Assembly: GCA_002709045.1 (NCBI GenBank)
Contig: PAPJ01000035.1
Coordinates: 1-64,000, forward strand
DNA length: 64,000 nucleotides
Source: Planctomycetaceae bacterium
GTDB lineage: Bacteria; Planctomycetota; Planctomycetia; Pirellulales; Pirellulaceae
Reading direction: 5' to 3'
This document shows positions 55,086 to 64,000 of the stretch, piece after piece (the first letter of the stretch is position 1; every line of letters begins with the position of its first letter). The notes under the pieces were generated by a model, which saw only the letters and a list, made by a program, of their open reading frames with translations, was not told the origin of the DNA and did no database searches. A program made the position numbers and the translations under genes.

Positions 55086-55742
55086 CTATGTGATCTCTGA
55101 TTCTGTAGCAACTGGCTTAGTCTTGTTTTTCACAAATCGCTGTACTACGAATGTTAATAAAACCGGACCACCAATACTTATGCCCATCGCCAATGGAAAC
55201 CAATCGTGTTCGCTAGCAATATGTCCAAATGCACTATATGCGAGTGAAATTCCCAGATTGCTTAGGAAAACCGGCAGGATAAATCGTCGCCAACTGAGTT
55301 CATGGACGCCCATCAATAAAATACTAGCCTCTGCCAGAACTGGTACACCACGTGCGAGAATAAGAAATCCCGGACCGAATCGATAGGTTAATTCGGAAGC
55401 ACGATCAAGATCTTCCTGCTGTGAGAAACGCAAAGCAAAAGGACGACCATATTTACGGGCGAACCAAAATCCCAGAACAGCACCCAAATTCATTCCAATC
55501 CATGAAACAAGCATCCCTGCAAACCAGTGCATTTGTCCACCGGTAAAAGTGGATACCACACTACTTGGTATTGGAAGAAAAATATCACCCGATAAAAGTA
55601 AAATAACTACACCGGCCAGCCAGATCGAATTTTCAAACTGTGAGACCCAATCTTCAATGAATTCTCCAAAGAAAAGCAACGGGATAATCGGGATTGCCAT
55701 CACCAGACATATTGGAATCAACTGACGAAACAAAGTTTGCAA
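55086..55742 (-). CDS. VTT-domain (SNARE-associated/DedA-like) membrane protein
   Basis: The 218-residue product has about five to six hydrophobic segments. The VTT core has [19 protein letters not shown] and [19 protein letters not shown] (Arg of the re-entrant loop kept), with [12 protein letters not shown] downstream. Such proteins act as undecaprenyl-phosphate or lipid transporters or scramblases. It is in the same direction as the dehydratase gene (13 bp upstream of it) and may share its transcript. A specific role in that operon is not evident. Confidence 0.85.
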   Translation of the reverse strand: MQTLFRQLIPICLVMAIPIIPLLFFGEFIEDWVSQFENSIWLAGVVILLLSGDIFLPIPSSVVSTFTGGQMHWFAGMLVSWIGMNLGAVLGFWFARKYGRPFALRFSQQEDLDRASELTYRFGPGFLILARGVPVLAEASILLMGVHELSWRRFILPVFLSNLGISLAYSAFGHIASEHDWFPLAMGISIGGPVLLTFVVQRFVKNKTKPVATESEIT

Positions 55743-55784
55743 TATACGACTCCGAGAAGAATAAAGAGATTCAGTAGGCTGCGG

Positions 55785-56438
55785 CTACTCTTGCTCTTGG
55801 CTGCCGCAACTAATACCAAAGAAGTCACCACCTTTGAGACTTTCATCATCTGTACCCCAGGCAATTTCCTTTGGCATGCGTTTCATAAGTGGAATATGTT
55901 TTGAACAATGAATATAGGCTTCGTCAATCGTCACTTGCACCCAACGCTCCGGCTTGCGTCCTCCCTGATGTTCACACTTCACGCGAATCTCACCGGTAAC
56001 GCGAGGATCTTCCAGAAGCTGCTTATTCTCCAGGATTTCAGCTTTCCCATTGAGATGCAATCCAATGGTCGTTTCAAAAAAGTCCACCAATAGCAATCCA
56101 ATATGCGGGTTCTCTGTCAGATTTCCCAGACTGGCCATCACACCATTACCTCGTAATTCCGGATAAACGACGGTTTTATCATCAAGAGCAACGACAAAAC
56201 CTGGTAGACCGCAACGAATTGTACAATCACACTCTCCTTGACTATCAGAGGTCGAAACAAACATCATTTCCATGCGTGAGACGAAACGGTGCATTTCATC
56301 ATTAAGGTGATCAACAACCTGACGAGCGTAGAACCGTTTGGCGCGTAAAGAGGTCCCGTATTTCTCCTGCAGTATGTGTTCACCGCGTGAACCTGATGGA
56401 GTTTCGCTCTCAGATTGTTCGTTGCGTTGGTTTGTCAT
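55785..56438 (-). CDS. pyridoxamine 5'-phosphate oxidase-fold protein
   Basis: The 217-residue split-barrel flavin-binding-type protein has FVSRMEMMFVSTSDSQGECD (FMN-binding strand), GFVVALDDKTVVYPELRGNG and NLTENPHIGLLLVDFFET, and the C-terminal IHCSKHIPLM. This matches the PPOX-class FMN-binding family (MSMEG_1061-type). The function is unknown and could be FMN reductase or heme degrader. ATG 56438; it is 42 bp from the VTT gene. The interval 56439-56749 (311 bp) shows nothing definite. Confidence 0.87.
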   Translation of the reverse strand: MTNQRNEQSESETPSGSRGEHILQEKYGTSLRAKRFYARQVVDHLNDEMHRFVSRMEMMFVSTSDSQGECDCTIRCGLPGFVVALDDKTVVYPELRGNGVMASLGNLTENPHIGLLLVDFFETTIGLHLNGKAEILENKQLLEDPRVTGEIRVKCEHQGGRKPERWVQVTIDEAYIHCSKHIPLMKRMPKEIAWGTDDESLKGGDFFGISCGSQEQE

Positions 56439-56749
56439 TTTCTATTAATAAAATATGAATCAACAGGGATTTACTTCAGTTTACACATAGCCTCGCTAAC
56501 CGGTAAGTGAATCAACCCACCAATCCGCAAGGCTTTACATTTCCATGTCCCAATTATTCCAATTTTACATAAATTGAATTGTTGATCCTTCATCGAATTG
56601 ATTTGTATTCCGATAACTGAAACTGTAGCCCAAGCACTCTTGTTCACCTAACACTTCTGCTTCCGCTTTTGTCCACCTAAGCCTCTTAGCCCACCTAGTC
56701 TATTGTCCGAGAAGCATGTGTGTTCAGTGTTGTCATCCGAGGTTCTACT

Positions 56750-57052
56750 ATGCTTTCTATAATGTCTAAGAAATCGACCGAATTGAACAAAGACTATTTA
56801 CGCCAGAGAATCCACCAAACACTTTGCGAAATTGGTGAACTTGATTCATCCCAGTTCCCACTTAACGAACGTCCACTGATGCGTGGCGGAAATCCATGCG
56901 GAGTGCTTTTCAGTGTAAATGGCCCTCGGCAGATTATGCTGACAGCAGTATGGGACACTATGAAGAACAAACTTTTTGTTTACGATTCAACCGGTAGTCG
57001 CTGTGATCAACTTTCAATCGACCCACTGACTACCGTAATGGCAATAGCATAA
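56750..57052 (+). CDS. small hypothetical protein
   Basis: The 100-residue product has a basic N-terminus. A compact domain follows with RQRIHQTLCEIGELDSSQFP, RPLMRGGNPCGVLFSVNGPR and MLTAVWDTMKNKLFVYDSTG. No family is recognised, but a soluble alpha/beta protein is likely. ATG 56750 or 56762 are the candidate starts; a GTG at 56720 gives a longer frame. It is convergent with pssA, and codon usage looks normal. Confidence 0.6.
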   Translation: MLSIMSKKSTELNKDYLRQRIHQTLCEIGELDSSQFPLNERPLMRGGNPCGVLFSVNGPRQIMLTAVWDTMKNKLFVYDSTGSRCDQLSIDPLTTVMAIA

Positions 57053-57070
57053 ATTATCTATTTCGCACAG

Positions 57071-57982
57071 CTAAGAAGATTCAGCTGTTTTTACCAGAGC
57101 TTTGTCTCTAGCACCGAAAAATTTCCGCCACAGGTTAGTCAGCGGAGTTGCTAACAGATAGTAGAGGAAAATTACGGGTAAAGCAATTTCCTGAAAGACC
57201 AAAGCGAAAATAACGGCAAATAGAATCTGGACAATCTTAAAATAATGACGTTTCATCGACTTCTTCTTAGCAAGCTGTTTCGCTAAGTGTGGATAACGTA
57301 TTCCGGAAACCATTAGCCAGGCCAAAACGACCGTCAGTGGTGGAACCACCAGCATGACCAATTGATACACATCAAGGCTAGCACTTTCCAGTATCGTTTC
57401 TCTCTGAAGCATAATATCGGGCATAGCCATTGCGAATGTGGCAATGGTACCCGCAGCAGCCGGCGAGGGTAAGCCTCGGAAATAAGAGGTATCAGCATCC
57501 TCATCCGCTTCAACGTTATAACGGGCAAGTCGCAGAATGGCACACAAGGTATAGATCCCTGCAGCACCTTTCATTAATCGGGGATGAAAAATATCGGCAA
57601 AAAACAGCATGATAAATGCCGGAGCTACCCCGAACGTGATTACGTCGCACAAGCTATCCAATTCCATACCGAATTTGCTGGTCTGATTCAGCAGACGGGC
57701 TACCTGACCGTCAAGAGCATCAAAGAGCATCCCCAAAAAGATCAAAGCTCCCGCATAACGAAGAGCTTCGTATGCACCGGGGTCAAGCGGCAGGGCCGCA
57801 GCATTCTCCATGCTCTCGGCCGCCAGTCTGATTCCAACCGCTTTGGTCGCTAGGCCAACAGCCGTCAATCCACAAATTGCATTACCTAACGTCATCAACG
57901 TAGGAAGAATTGGAAATTTGGAATCATCCGACCAATCGTCTTCGAGATTCACTTCAAGATCTTGCGGCAAATCGTAGTTCAT
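57071..57982 (-). CDS. pssA: CDP-diacylglycerol--serine O-phosphatidyltransferase
   Basis: It makes phosphatidylserine from CDP-diacylglycerol and serine. The 303-residue membrane protein of the CDP-alcohol phosphatidyltransferase family has the signature DALDGQVARLLNQTSKFGME followed by LDSLCDV (DGxxAR-x8-G-x3-D-x3-D fully kept). About seven hydrophobic helices follow the soluble N-terminus. It starts 45 bp after the stop of psd on the same strand, making a psd-pssA unit. Confidence 0.95.
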   Translation of the reverse strand: MNYDLPQDLEVNLEDDWSDDSKFPILPTLMTLGNAICGLTAVGLATKAVGIRLAAESMENAAALPLDPGAYEALRYAGALIFLGMLFDALDGQVARLLNQTSKFGMELDSLCDVITFGVAPAFIMLFFADIFHPRLMKGAAGIYTLCAILRLARYNVEADEDADTSYFRGLPSPAAAGTIATFAMAMPDIMLQRETILESASLDVYQLVMLVVPPLTVVLAWLMVSGIRYPHLAKQLAKKKSMKRHYFKIVQILFAVIFALVFQEIALPVIFLYYLLATPLTNLWRKFFGARDKALVKTAESS

Positions 57983-58027
57983 AACATCAATTATAAACCT
58001 GCCTACGCCGGATTGATAATGAGCAAA

Positions 58028-59005
58028 TCACTTATACCTGGCAAAAACCGTTGATCCGGCCTGAACCTTATCGCCAAGTTTTACCAAAACTTCCAGATCT
58101 TGTTCCTTGGGGATGATAAGTTCTGTTCTGGAACCAAGCTTGATCATTCCAAACTGAGCACCGCGTTCAAAGGTTTGTCCTGTTTTCGACCAACAAACGA
58201 TACGACGCGCCAATTGACCGGTGATTTGACGTATTCGCATAATGCGATGTGGTGCTTCTGTCGACTCTACCCACAATTCAAGCCTTTCATTTTCCCAGGC
58301 TGACTCGGGTTTAAGTGCACTAAGGAATTTTCCCTGCCGATAACGCGAGGCGAACACGGTACATGCCACCGGAACACGATTAATATGTACATTGAAAACT
58401 GAAAGGAAAATTGCAATCTTAATCGCCGGACCGTCGATCACATCGTCATGCTTGATTTCTTCAATTAAGTCGATTTTACCATCGGCAGGGGAAACCACAC
58501 TGCCCGGCTGCTGGGGAATCACTCGTTTTGGATTACGAAAGAACCAAATCACCTCGGCTTGCAAAAGCAGGGACACGACAGCCGCCAGCCACCACCATGA
58601 TGAACCATTTATTGCAAACCAAATAGATGCTGCTAAAGCTGGCAGTAAAACTGAGGAAAAAATGATCATCTCCGCTAAACCTGCACGGGCAAATCCAACA
58701 TTATCACGGCCGGTAAATGGATCGTCTTTTTTATCCCAGTAATAGCCGCATTGGTTGGCATAAAATTTAAGATCGCGTGGATCAAGAACATCCCACGGAC
58801 ATTGATTACGGTCACCTTTTCGGGTTTTCTCCATGCGGCGAATATAACGGCGACGAAATGTCTTGAGATAAGCACGACGGATGTACCCCCACAACAACTC
58901 AATTCGCATACACACTCCACCACCTGGTTGTACACAGTGAATTTGAGAATCATGGGGCTGAATTTCTCGGCCGCCCGGAGTCATCTGAGGAATTGGGTCT
59001 GACAT
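58028..59005 (-). CDS. psd: phosphatidylserine decarboxylase
   Basis: It decarboxylates phosphatidylserine to phosphatidylethanolamine. The 325-residue proenzyme has SPADGKIDLIEEI (catalytic Asp), IFLSVFNVHINRVPV (catalytic His), and the self-cleavage site in GMIKLGSRTELIIP (between Gly and Ser). Ser becomes the pyruvoyl group of the alpha chain. The compact C-terminal half is like the short archaeal/alpha-proteobacterial type. About 90 extra N-terminal residues, rich in Arg and Tyr, precede the membrane segment and are unusual in my recall. ATG 59005. It precedes pssA. Confidence 0.93.
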   Translation of the reverse strand: MSDPIPQMTPGGREIQPHDSQIHCVQPGGGVCMRIELLWGYIRRAYLKTFRRRYIRRMEKTRKGDRNQCPWDVLDPRDLKFYANQCGYYWDKKDDPFTGRDNVGFARAGLAEMIIFSSVLLPALAASIWFAINGSSWWWLAAVVSLLLQAEVIWFFRNPKRVIPQQPGSVVSPADGKIDLIEEIKHDDVIDGPAIKIAIFLSVFNVHINRVPVACTVFASRYRQGKFLSALKPESAWENERLELWVESTEAPHRIMRIRQITGQLARRIVCWSKTGQTFERGAQFGMIKLGSRTELIIPKEQDLEVLVKLGDKVQAGSTVFARYK

Positions 59006-59311
59006 GCAATGTACTTCATAAAAACCATCAGCACATCGCCGGCAGCGACATGCGTTAAAGCCGAATTATGGGGCATGACGCATACCCTGTAAACCCTCTG
59101 CCAATACTGCACGAGGCGCAGTCTGCGGCTTAAAATACATGCCACCACACATCCTCAGCCCAAAATATGAACGAAAGCTATCCTCTTAATGAATCTGTCT
59201 GGATGGATTCTTTTTTGTGGTAGTTAAGCTACAACTTGTCTATTGGTTCCCAGCCATTGAAATAAAGTTAAAAGGAATCTCTATTACATTGCCGAGAAAA
59301 AATAAAATAAC

Positions 59312-59355
59312 AAAAAACTCCGAAGATTGGCCAGCGGGCTAATCTTCGGAGTTTT
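59312..59355 (-). terminator. bidirectional terminator at the tRNA
   Basis: A 15-bp stem, aaaactccgaagatt (59314-59328) and aatcttcggagtttt (59341-59355), has a 12-nt loop and an A-run on the left that gives a U-run on the minus strand after the tRNA. The rest of the interval 59006-59393 holds nothing that I can support. Confidence 0.75.
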
Positions 59356-59393
59356 AATTAGATTAGGACGTTTTACAAGGAACGTCGCAAAAG

Positions 59394-59467
59394 TAGGCCT
59401 GGACGGACTCGAACCGCCGACAAAGGGATTATGAGTCCCCTGCTCTAACCAACTGAGCTACAGGCCC
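59394..59467 (-). tRNA. tRNA with CAU anticodon (Met, or Ile2 if lysidine-modified)
   Basis: A 74-nt cloverleaf on the minus strand has a 7-bp acceptor stem (GGGCCTG with CAGGCCT, G-U at the first pair), D arm GCTC...GAGC, and anticodon stem GGGGA/TCCCT with loop CTCATAA. The T arm is GGCGG TTCGAGT CCGTC. Discriminator base A, no encoded CCA. The anticodon CAT fits elongator Met or minor Ile2; the GGGGA/TCCCT stem resembles many Ile2 tRNAs. It is 37 bp after the PQQ gene's stop. Confidence 0.92.
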
Positions 59468-59503
59468 ATTACGGCATTTCATAAAAACCAAATGCCATTA
59501 CCG

Positions 59504-60733
59504 CTACTTGGCAATGTCGTAGCAGTGAATCAGGTCCTGATCTCGAACATATAGCTTTCCATTACTGATCACAGGATGCGTCCAGATCTTCCCACGCTGT
59601 GAGCGAATCGTGGATTGGGGAGCTAATGTAAATCTACCATGCTCTTTATATCCTTCCGGAGAAGGCTCAAGCAGTACAACTTCACCAGTACTTTCGGACT
59701 GAGCGTATAAACGACCATCAGCAAAAGTCACAGCACCTTTACCGAAAGTTTTATTGTTCCAAACCATTTCACCCGTCTTAAAATTCTGACATATCCAACC
59801 GGGACCATCTGAATACCCGTACAGGTATTCACCCAACTTGACAACACCGCCGTGATGGTTCTTCATCACCGTATTACGATAAACGTCGGTTGCCTGATTA
59901 CCGCTAACACTGACAAGTTTACATCCCACTCCATAACCGGAAGAGATATAAACATCTGCTCCGCTAACGATAGGGGTTGGAATCGAGGCCACACGTCCTT
60001 CCCACTGGCTCTTCCAGGCCAATTTACCGGTCTCAGCAACGATACCAAATACGTGTTCGTGCGTCATCTGTACATACTGTTTCACTCCTCCCAACTCAAC
60101 TGTCACCAAACTGGCGTACTGAGCACCGTCGGTAATCTCCGAACTCTGCCAGATTTTACTTCCGTCTTTGGCGTTCACAGCCAACACTGAACCCTGTTGT
60201 CCGCCGGGCGTACAAATCACTTTATCTCCGTCAACTGTTACGCTTTCACAATATCCCCAGTTCGGGCGACCGCCGCCAAAGTCAGCCATATTGATCTTCC
60301 AGTTTTCTTTTCCGGCAGCTGAAACTGAAACCAATGCTCCAACTCCGGACAGAACATAGACATTTCCATTAGCTACAGTCGGAGTTGCACGCGGGCCATT
60401 GCCCCATCCGTTCTCCAGAATGTTACTCAGCGCCAATAACCATTTCTCTTTCCCTGTGTTTGCATCAAGAGCCAGAAGGACTTCAGCATCACCGCGGGTA
60501 CCCATGGTGTAGAGGATACCATCGGCAATCGCAAAGCTGGAATAACCCAAACCAGCATTATTGAATGTCCAAACCTTTGCAGGTCCATCGGCAGGCCACG
60601 ATTGAAGCAGGCCGGTTTCTTTGGAGATTCCATCCCGTGAAGAACCTCTCCAGGTAGGCCAGTCTGCTGCTTCAGCAAAGCTGGCAAGCAGTACTCCCAG
60701 CAAAGCAAACATTGATAAAAACGACTTTGACAT
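59504..60733 (-). CDS. exported PQQ-like beta-propeller protein
   Basis: The 409-residue product has a signal peptide (SFLSMFALLGVLLASFAEAAD) and a propeller starting WPTWRGSSRDGISKETGLLQ, a WRG-type opening common to secreted planctomycete PQQ-like proteins. Blades such as LLALDANTGKEKWLLALSN and LAVNAKDGSKIWQSSEI follow. The Trp/Gly blade pattern is regular, about seven repeats. PQQ or metal ligands are not evident, so it may be a structural or binding propeller. It is followed by a tRNA gene on the same strand. Confidence 0.88.
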   Translation of the reverse strand: MSKSFLSMFALLGVLLASFAEAADWPTWRGSSRDGISKETGLLQSWPADGPAKVWTFNNAGLGYSSFAIADGILYTMGTRGDAEVLLALDANTGKEKWLLALSNILENGWGNGPRATPTVANGNVYVLSGVGALVSVSAAGKENWKINMADFGGGRPNWGYCESVTVDGDKVICTPGGQQGSVLAVNAKDGSKIWQSSEITDGAQYASLVTVELGGVKQYVQMTHEHVFGIVAETGKLAWKSQWEGRVASIPTPIVSGADVYISSGYGVGCKLVSVSGNQATDVYRNTVMKNHHGGVVKLGEYLYGYSDGPGWICQNFKTGEMVWNNKTFGKGAVTFADGRLYAQSESTGEVVLLEPSPEGYKEHGRFTLAPQSTIRSQRGKIWTHPVISNGKLYVRDQDLIHCYDIAK

Positions 60734-60927
60734 ATTCCTGTTCTCTCTAAAACTCTATCTGTAATACACGCTTTTCATACGACGCGGAGGACTGTTCAAT
60801 TTAAAAGACTGGCACGCACGCCTTCTGTCATTGATGTTACCATAGAAAGCACCGGTTTTCCTAGCGGGTATAAATACTGGCTATTTCCAAACACGCTCAT
60901 CAAAACTATTTCGTTCATCCCATCGAT

Positions 60928-62652
60928 ATGACTGATCAAGCCAATTCATACGAAGATCCTTTGAAAGCCTCAAGAATCAGTCGGACTGGGCGGTGGCTGG
61001 GGCCTGTTTTAGCCTGTTTACTGGCTCTGCTGCTTAAAACTCAGTCTGACATGCCGGCCACTGCTTTAGCCACGGCCTGCACCGTCGTTTTAATGGCAAT
61101 CTGGTGGATTACGGAAGCCATTCCACTGGCTGCAACTGCAATGCTGCCGCTCGCCCTTTTCCCCATCCTAGGTGTCGGGGCAAAGATGGCGGCCGCACCA
61201 CAAATCAATCAGGCTGTCATCTGGGACCTTGATCACCCTCGATTTGGTGAACCTTCCAATCATGCTCTGAATTCTCACAATCAACGAACTGCTTCAGGAC
61301 AACTGATTCAAATCGCTAATCAGCAGGGCGTAGTCAAGTCAGACACGGGGCAAATCACAGTGCCACTTCGATTCATACGAGCTCAGAAACCGGCCAGTCT
61401 GTTTGAAGTTACCTCACGCAGTTATGCGAGCAAATTTGTCTTTCTGATGATGGGCGGTTTTTTGCTGGGGATGGCCATTGAACGCTGGAATCTCCACAAA
61501 AGAATCGCACTGATAACCATTCTGGCATTAGGAACGGAACCGGTCAGACTGATCGCGGGTTTTATGGCTACCACCGCTTTACTCAGTATGTGGATCAGCA
61601 ATACCGCCACAACAGTAGTCATGCTTCCGATTGCTTTAAGTCTGATCACATTAATGCACGAAAAGAATCCACAGCTCGACAATTCACGACTTAATAACTT
61701 TGCGGCTTGTCTACTACTGTGTATTGCCTACTCGGCATCGGTGGGCGGGCTTGGCACTTTTCTAGGTACTCCAACCAATCTCCTGCTTCGTGATATTCTT
61801 GAGCAAAGCGGAATTGAAATCAGTTTTGGTCAGTGGATGGCATTTGGATTACCCTCGGCCATAATTTTTCTTTTCATTATTTGGTTACTGATGACAAAGG
61901 TGATCTTTAAAATCAGTCTGCCAAAGTTGGAAGGTGGCAAACAACTGATTCAGGATGAACTAAAAAAACTTGGCGCGATGAGTAAACCTGAAAAAACAAT
62001 TGCAACGCTCTTTAGCGTGACTGCGATACTCTGGATAACTCGCAGTTTCTTCACCAAATGGATCTGGCTACAGCAACTCTATCCAAACATTGTCTATATA
62101 GACGACACCGTAATTGCTATAACAGCTTCACTGCTGTTGTTTGTGATACCCGCTTTTGGTCATCCCGGTGAGGCCTTAATGGACTGGAAAACTGCCAACC
62201 GACTTCCTTGGGGAGTACTACTGCTGTTCGGTGGCGGTCTTGCACTGGCGGGGGCCGTTAAATCGACCGGGCTTGGAGCAATCATCTGCGATGCTGTTAC
62301 TCCGTCCGGAACCACAGCCATTCTGGTAATCATGTTTGTCGTTACGGCGGCGATGATTTTTATGACCGAGGTTACAAGCAACACGGCTACCGCTGCATTA
62401 ATACTGCCGTTGCTGGTAACACTCGCCGGCAATCTTCAAATTGACCCCAAACTGCTGCTAATCCCGGCAACGCTGGCGGCCAGTTGTGCGTTTATGTTAC
62501 CTGTGGCAACTCCTCCCAATGCAATCGTATTTGCCGCCGGTCAAACCACGATTGCGCAGATGGCTCGTGCCGGGTTGATATTAAACTTGGTTTCTATCGT
62601 GTTACTTCCGCTGTTGACTTATATTATTGGGCAACTCGTGTTCGGGTTTTAA
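60928..62652 (+). CDS. SLC13/DASS-family anion transporter
   Basis: The 574-residue transporter has about 11-12 spans and the two family signatures: SNTATTVVMLPIA with TPTNLLLRD, and SNTATAALILPLL with TPPNAIVFAAG. These form the Na+ and carboxylate/sulfate sites. A soluble insertion of about 75 residues (about 92-167) separates the helix ending KMAAAP from the FVFLMMGGFLLG helix. DASS members usually go straight between these, so the insert is atypical. The substrate may be sulfate, phosphate or dicarboxylate. The stop codon lies in a 19-bp tandem duplication. Confidence 0.9.
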   Translation: MTDQANSYEDPLKASRISRTGRWLGPVLACLLALLLKTQSDMPATALATACTVVLMAIWWITEAIPLAATAMLPLALFPILGVGAKMAAAPQINQAVIWDLDHPRFGEPSNHALNSHNQRTASGQLIQIANQQGVVKSDTGQITVPLRFIRAQKPASLFEVTSRSYASKFVFLMMGGFLLGMAIERWNLHKRIALITILALGTEPVRLIAGFMATTALLSMWISNTATTVVMLPIALSLITLMHEKNPQLDNSRLNNFAACLLLCIAYSASVGGLGTFLGTPTNLLLRDILEQSGIEISFGQWMAFGLPSAIIFLFIIWLLMTKVIFKISLPKLEGGKQLIQDELKKLGAMSKPEKTIATLFSVTAILWITRSFFTKWIWLQQLYPNIVYIDDTVIAITASLLLFVIPAFGHPGEALMDWKTANRLPWGVLLLFGGGLALAGAVKSTGLGAIICDAVTPSGTTAILVIMFVVTAAMIFMTEVTSNTATAALILPLLVTLAGNLQIDPKLLLIPATLAASCAFMLPVATPPNAIVFAAGQTTIAQMARAGLILNLVSIVLLPLLTYIIGQLVFGF

Positions 62653-62673
62653 AATCGTGTTCGGGTTTTAAAA
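62636..62673. repeat. 19-bp perfect tandem duplication across a stop codon
   Basis: tcgtgttcgggttttaaaa occurs twice in direct succession (62636-62654 and 62655-62673). The first copy contains the transporter stop TAA at 62650-62652. The second lies outside the gene, 30 bp before kdsB. Confidence 0.95.
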
Positions 62674-62703
62674 TCCAAATCGTGCATCATTCAAGGATGA
62701 ATT

Positions 62704-63456
62704 ATGATGACCAGTTTTATTGTCATACCGGCCCGCCTGCATTCGACCCGGCTAGCAGAGAAACTACTTCTGGCAGAAACCGGAAAACCGTTAATTCAAC
62801 ACACCTATGAATCCGCTCAAAAGGCCCGTCGGCCCTCAGGGATCATCGTAGCAACGGATGATAAAAAAATCGTCGCGGCGGTCGAAGCCTTTGCCGGTAC
62901 GGTTGTCATGACTGACCCGGCGGCAGCAAGTGGAACAGACCGGGTGGCTGAAGTCGCACAAAATCTTCCCGATGTCGAGATTATTGTCAATGTTCAGGGT
63001 GACGAACCGGACATTTCTGCCGATGCCATCGATACGGTCGTCGAACTACTGGAAAATAATCCCGCAGCCGTGATGGCTACGCTGGCAACTCCTATTCGAA
63101 GGAAAGCACAGCTGGAAGATCCGGCCTGCGTCAAAGTTGTGTTTGACCATCAGCAACGTGCGATGTACTTCAGCCGAAGCATTATTCCTCACGCCAGAAA
63201 GTGGGATGACCGCCTGCTGGAAAGCGAACCGGCTCATTTTTATCAGCATATCGGGCTCTATGCCTACCGACGGGATTTCCTCTTATCACTAACGGATTTA
63301 CCACAATCTGAAGTGGAAAAAATGGAAAGTCTCGAGCAATTACGAGTCCTGTCTCACGGGTATACGATCCTTGTTGGAGTGATCCAAGAAACTTCTATCG
63401 GAATTGATACCCAAGAAGACTATGACGCGTTTGTCAGATTGCAAAGAAATCGTTAG
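62704..63456 (+). CDS. kdsB: 3-deoxy-manno-octulosonate cytidylyltransferase
   Basis: It activates Kdo to CMP-Kdo for LPS inner-core synthesis. The 250-residue product has IPARLHSTRLAEKLL (CTP-binding), MTDPAAASGTDRVAEVA, IVNVQGDEPDI (metal-binding Asp), and YFSRSIIPHAR with HIGLYAYRRDFL in the C-terminal half. All key features of KdsB are visible. Its presence indicates a Kdo-containing LPS-type outer membrane. ATG 62704 (or 62707) follows AAGGATG. It is 52 bp after the SLC13 stop. Confidence 0.95.
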   Translation: MMTSFIVIPARLHSTRLAEKLLLAETGKPLIQHTYESAQKARRPSGIIVATDDKKIVAAVEAFAGTVVMTDPAAASGTDRVAEVAQNLPDVEIIVNVQGDEPDISADAIDTVVELLENNPAAVMATLATPIRRKAQLEDPACVKVVFDHQQRAMYFSRSIIPHARKWDDRLLESEPAHFYQHIGLYAYRRDFLLSLTDLPQSEVEKMESLEQLRVLSHGYTILVGVIQETSIGIDTQEDYDAFVRLQRNR

Positions 63457-63655
63457 AATTGTCGAGTTGTGAAAGATTGGTAATGAATTCAATAAGCAGG
63501 ATAATGAATCCAAAGCAAATTAATTCGACGACTTTCAGAATCGACAAAAGGAAAATTAAAGGCAGAACAAGGGACGTTTTCGCCGTTATCAGCATCGTCG
63601 TTGATCGACCGGTGTTGAGTAAAAATCCTGAATGGAATCATATCTGAGAAATTCA

Positions 63656-64000
63656 ATGACCAAGCATATATTTGTTACCGGTGGTGTTGTTAGTTCTTTG
63701 GGGAAAGGGCTGACTAGTGCTTCGATTGGGTTGCTTCTTGAGCAACGTGGCCTGAGCGTCAAAATGCAAAAATTAGATCCCTATATCAATGTGGATCCCG
63801 GCACGATGAGTCCCTACCAGCATGGTGAAGTCTACGTACTGGACGACGGAAGCGAAACCGATCTCGATCTCGGTCACTATGAACGATTTACCAACAGCCC
63901 GCTAACGCGTGACTCAAACTACACGACCGGGCAAATCTATCTGGCGGTAATCGAGAAAGAGCGACAGGGTGAATTCCTGGGGAAAACGGTTCAGGTAATC
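63656..64000 (+). CDS. pyrG: CTP synthase (N-terminal part, runs off the window)
   Basis: It makes CTP from UTP with glutamine. The 115 visible residues contain the P-loop [20 protein letters not shown], then [20 protein letters not shown] (Mg/UTP site) and [10 protein letters not shown], all hallmark segments of the amidoligase domain. The frame is open to the window end; the glutaminase domain is beyond it. It lies downstream of kdsB, the common kdsB-pyrG order, about 200 bp apart. ATG 63656 begins the [10 protein letters not shown] start. Confidence 0.97.
   Translation, partial: MTKHIFVTGGVVSSLGKGLTSASIGLLLEQRGLSVKMQKLDPYINVDPGTMSPYQHGEVYVLDDGSETDLDLGHYERFTNSPLTRDSNYTTGQIYLAVIEKERQGEFLGKTVQVI

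Noticed and set aside
63459..63647. 62-codon frame between kdsB and pyrG
   Set aside because: It has a TTG start without a ribosome binding site and unremarkable composition. I see no family, and the gap is better read as a leader for pyrG.
1..64000. CRISPR array, prophage, IS element or integron
   Set aside because: No regularly spaced repeats, transposase or integrase motifs, or terminal inverted repeats were seen on reading. The only tandem repeats are the short ones listed.

Overview
The window is about 64 kb of bacterial chromosome at roughly 45% G+C with dense genes on both strands. Several features point to a Planctomycetota bacterium: a TIGR03009-type secreted protein, an ECF sigma factor paired with a Ser/Thr kinase, many secreted PQQ-like propellers and small signal-peptide proteins, a zinc-ribbon membrane protein, and a 29-residue COX24-like basic protein. 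The genus cannot be fixed by eye. I see no insertion sequence, phage, CRISPR array or rRNA operon.

Layout: 1-2.7 kb is a translation and nucleotide block (rpsB tail, tsf, pyrH, frr). 2.8-12 kb holds a four-zinc-ribbon membrane protein, a phosphohexomutase, a quinone oxidoreductase-like MDR, a duplicated parvulin and two SDRs. 12-17.8 kb on the minus strand is der followed by a tight ubiA-dprE1-glycosyltransferase trio, which looks like a decaprenyl-phosphoryl-arabinose-type pathway. 17.9-25 kb carries a family-4 UDG, a HAD phosphatase, the TIGR03009 protein and a nfeD-nfeD-floA membrane-domain operon. 25-31.6 kb has mini membrane proteins and a run of exported hydrolases, including a gingipain (C25)-like protein. 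31.9-33.4 kb encodes an iron-sulfur-type photolyase relative.

34.5-39 kb is a signalling region: an ECF sigma factor, a cyclic-nucleotide-binding-domain/kinase fusion, and small secreted or membrane proteins separated by strong hairpins. 39-45 kb encodes exported and membrane proteins: GDPD, a barrel-like protein, a membrane-anchored PQQ propeller and a protein with five 16-residue repeats. 45-56.4 kb looks like a sugar-acid utilisation island: a 3-HIB dehydrogenase family reductase, an SMP-30 lactonase, an esterase, a sugar ABC importer without its ATPase, a double-domain cyanophycinase-like peptidase coupled to it, and a frameshifted YjhG-type D-xylonate dehydratase. 57-59 kb makes phosphatidylethanolamine (psd, pssA). 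Then come a CAU tRNA, a secreted PQQ propeller, a SLC13 transporter, kdsB (so an LPS-type outer membrane) and the start of pyrG.

The most striking items are the arabinose-type polyprenyl cluster in a Gram-negative-type organism, the PKG-like kinase next to its sigma factor, the photolyase lacking part of its expected cluster-ligand loop, the C25-like protein, and the cyanophycinase translationally coupled to a sugar importer.
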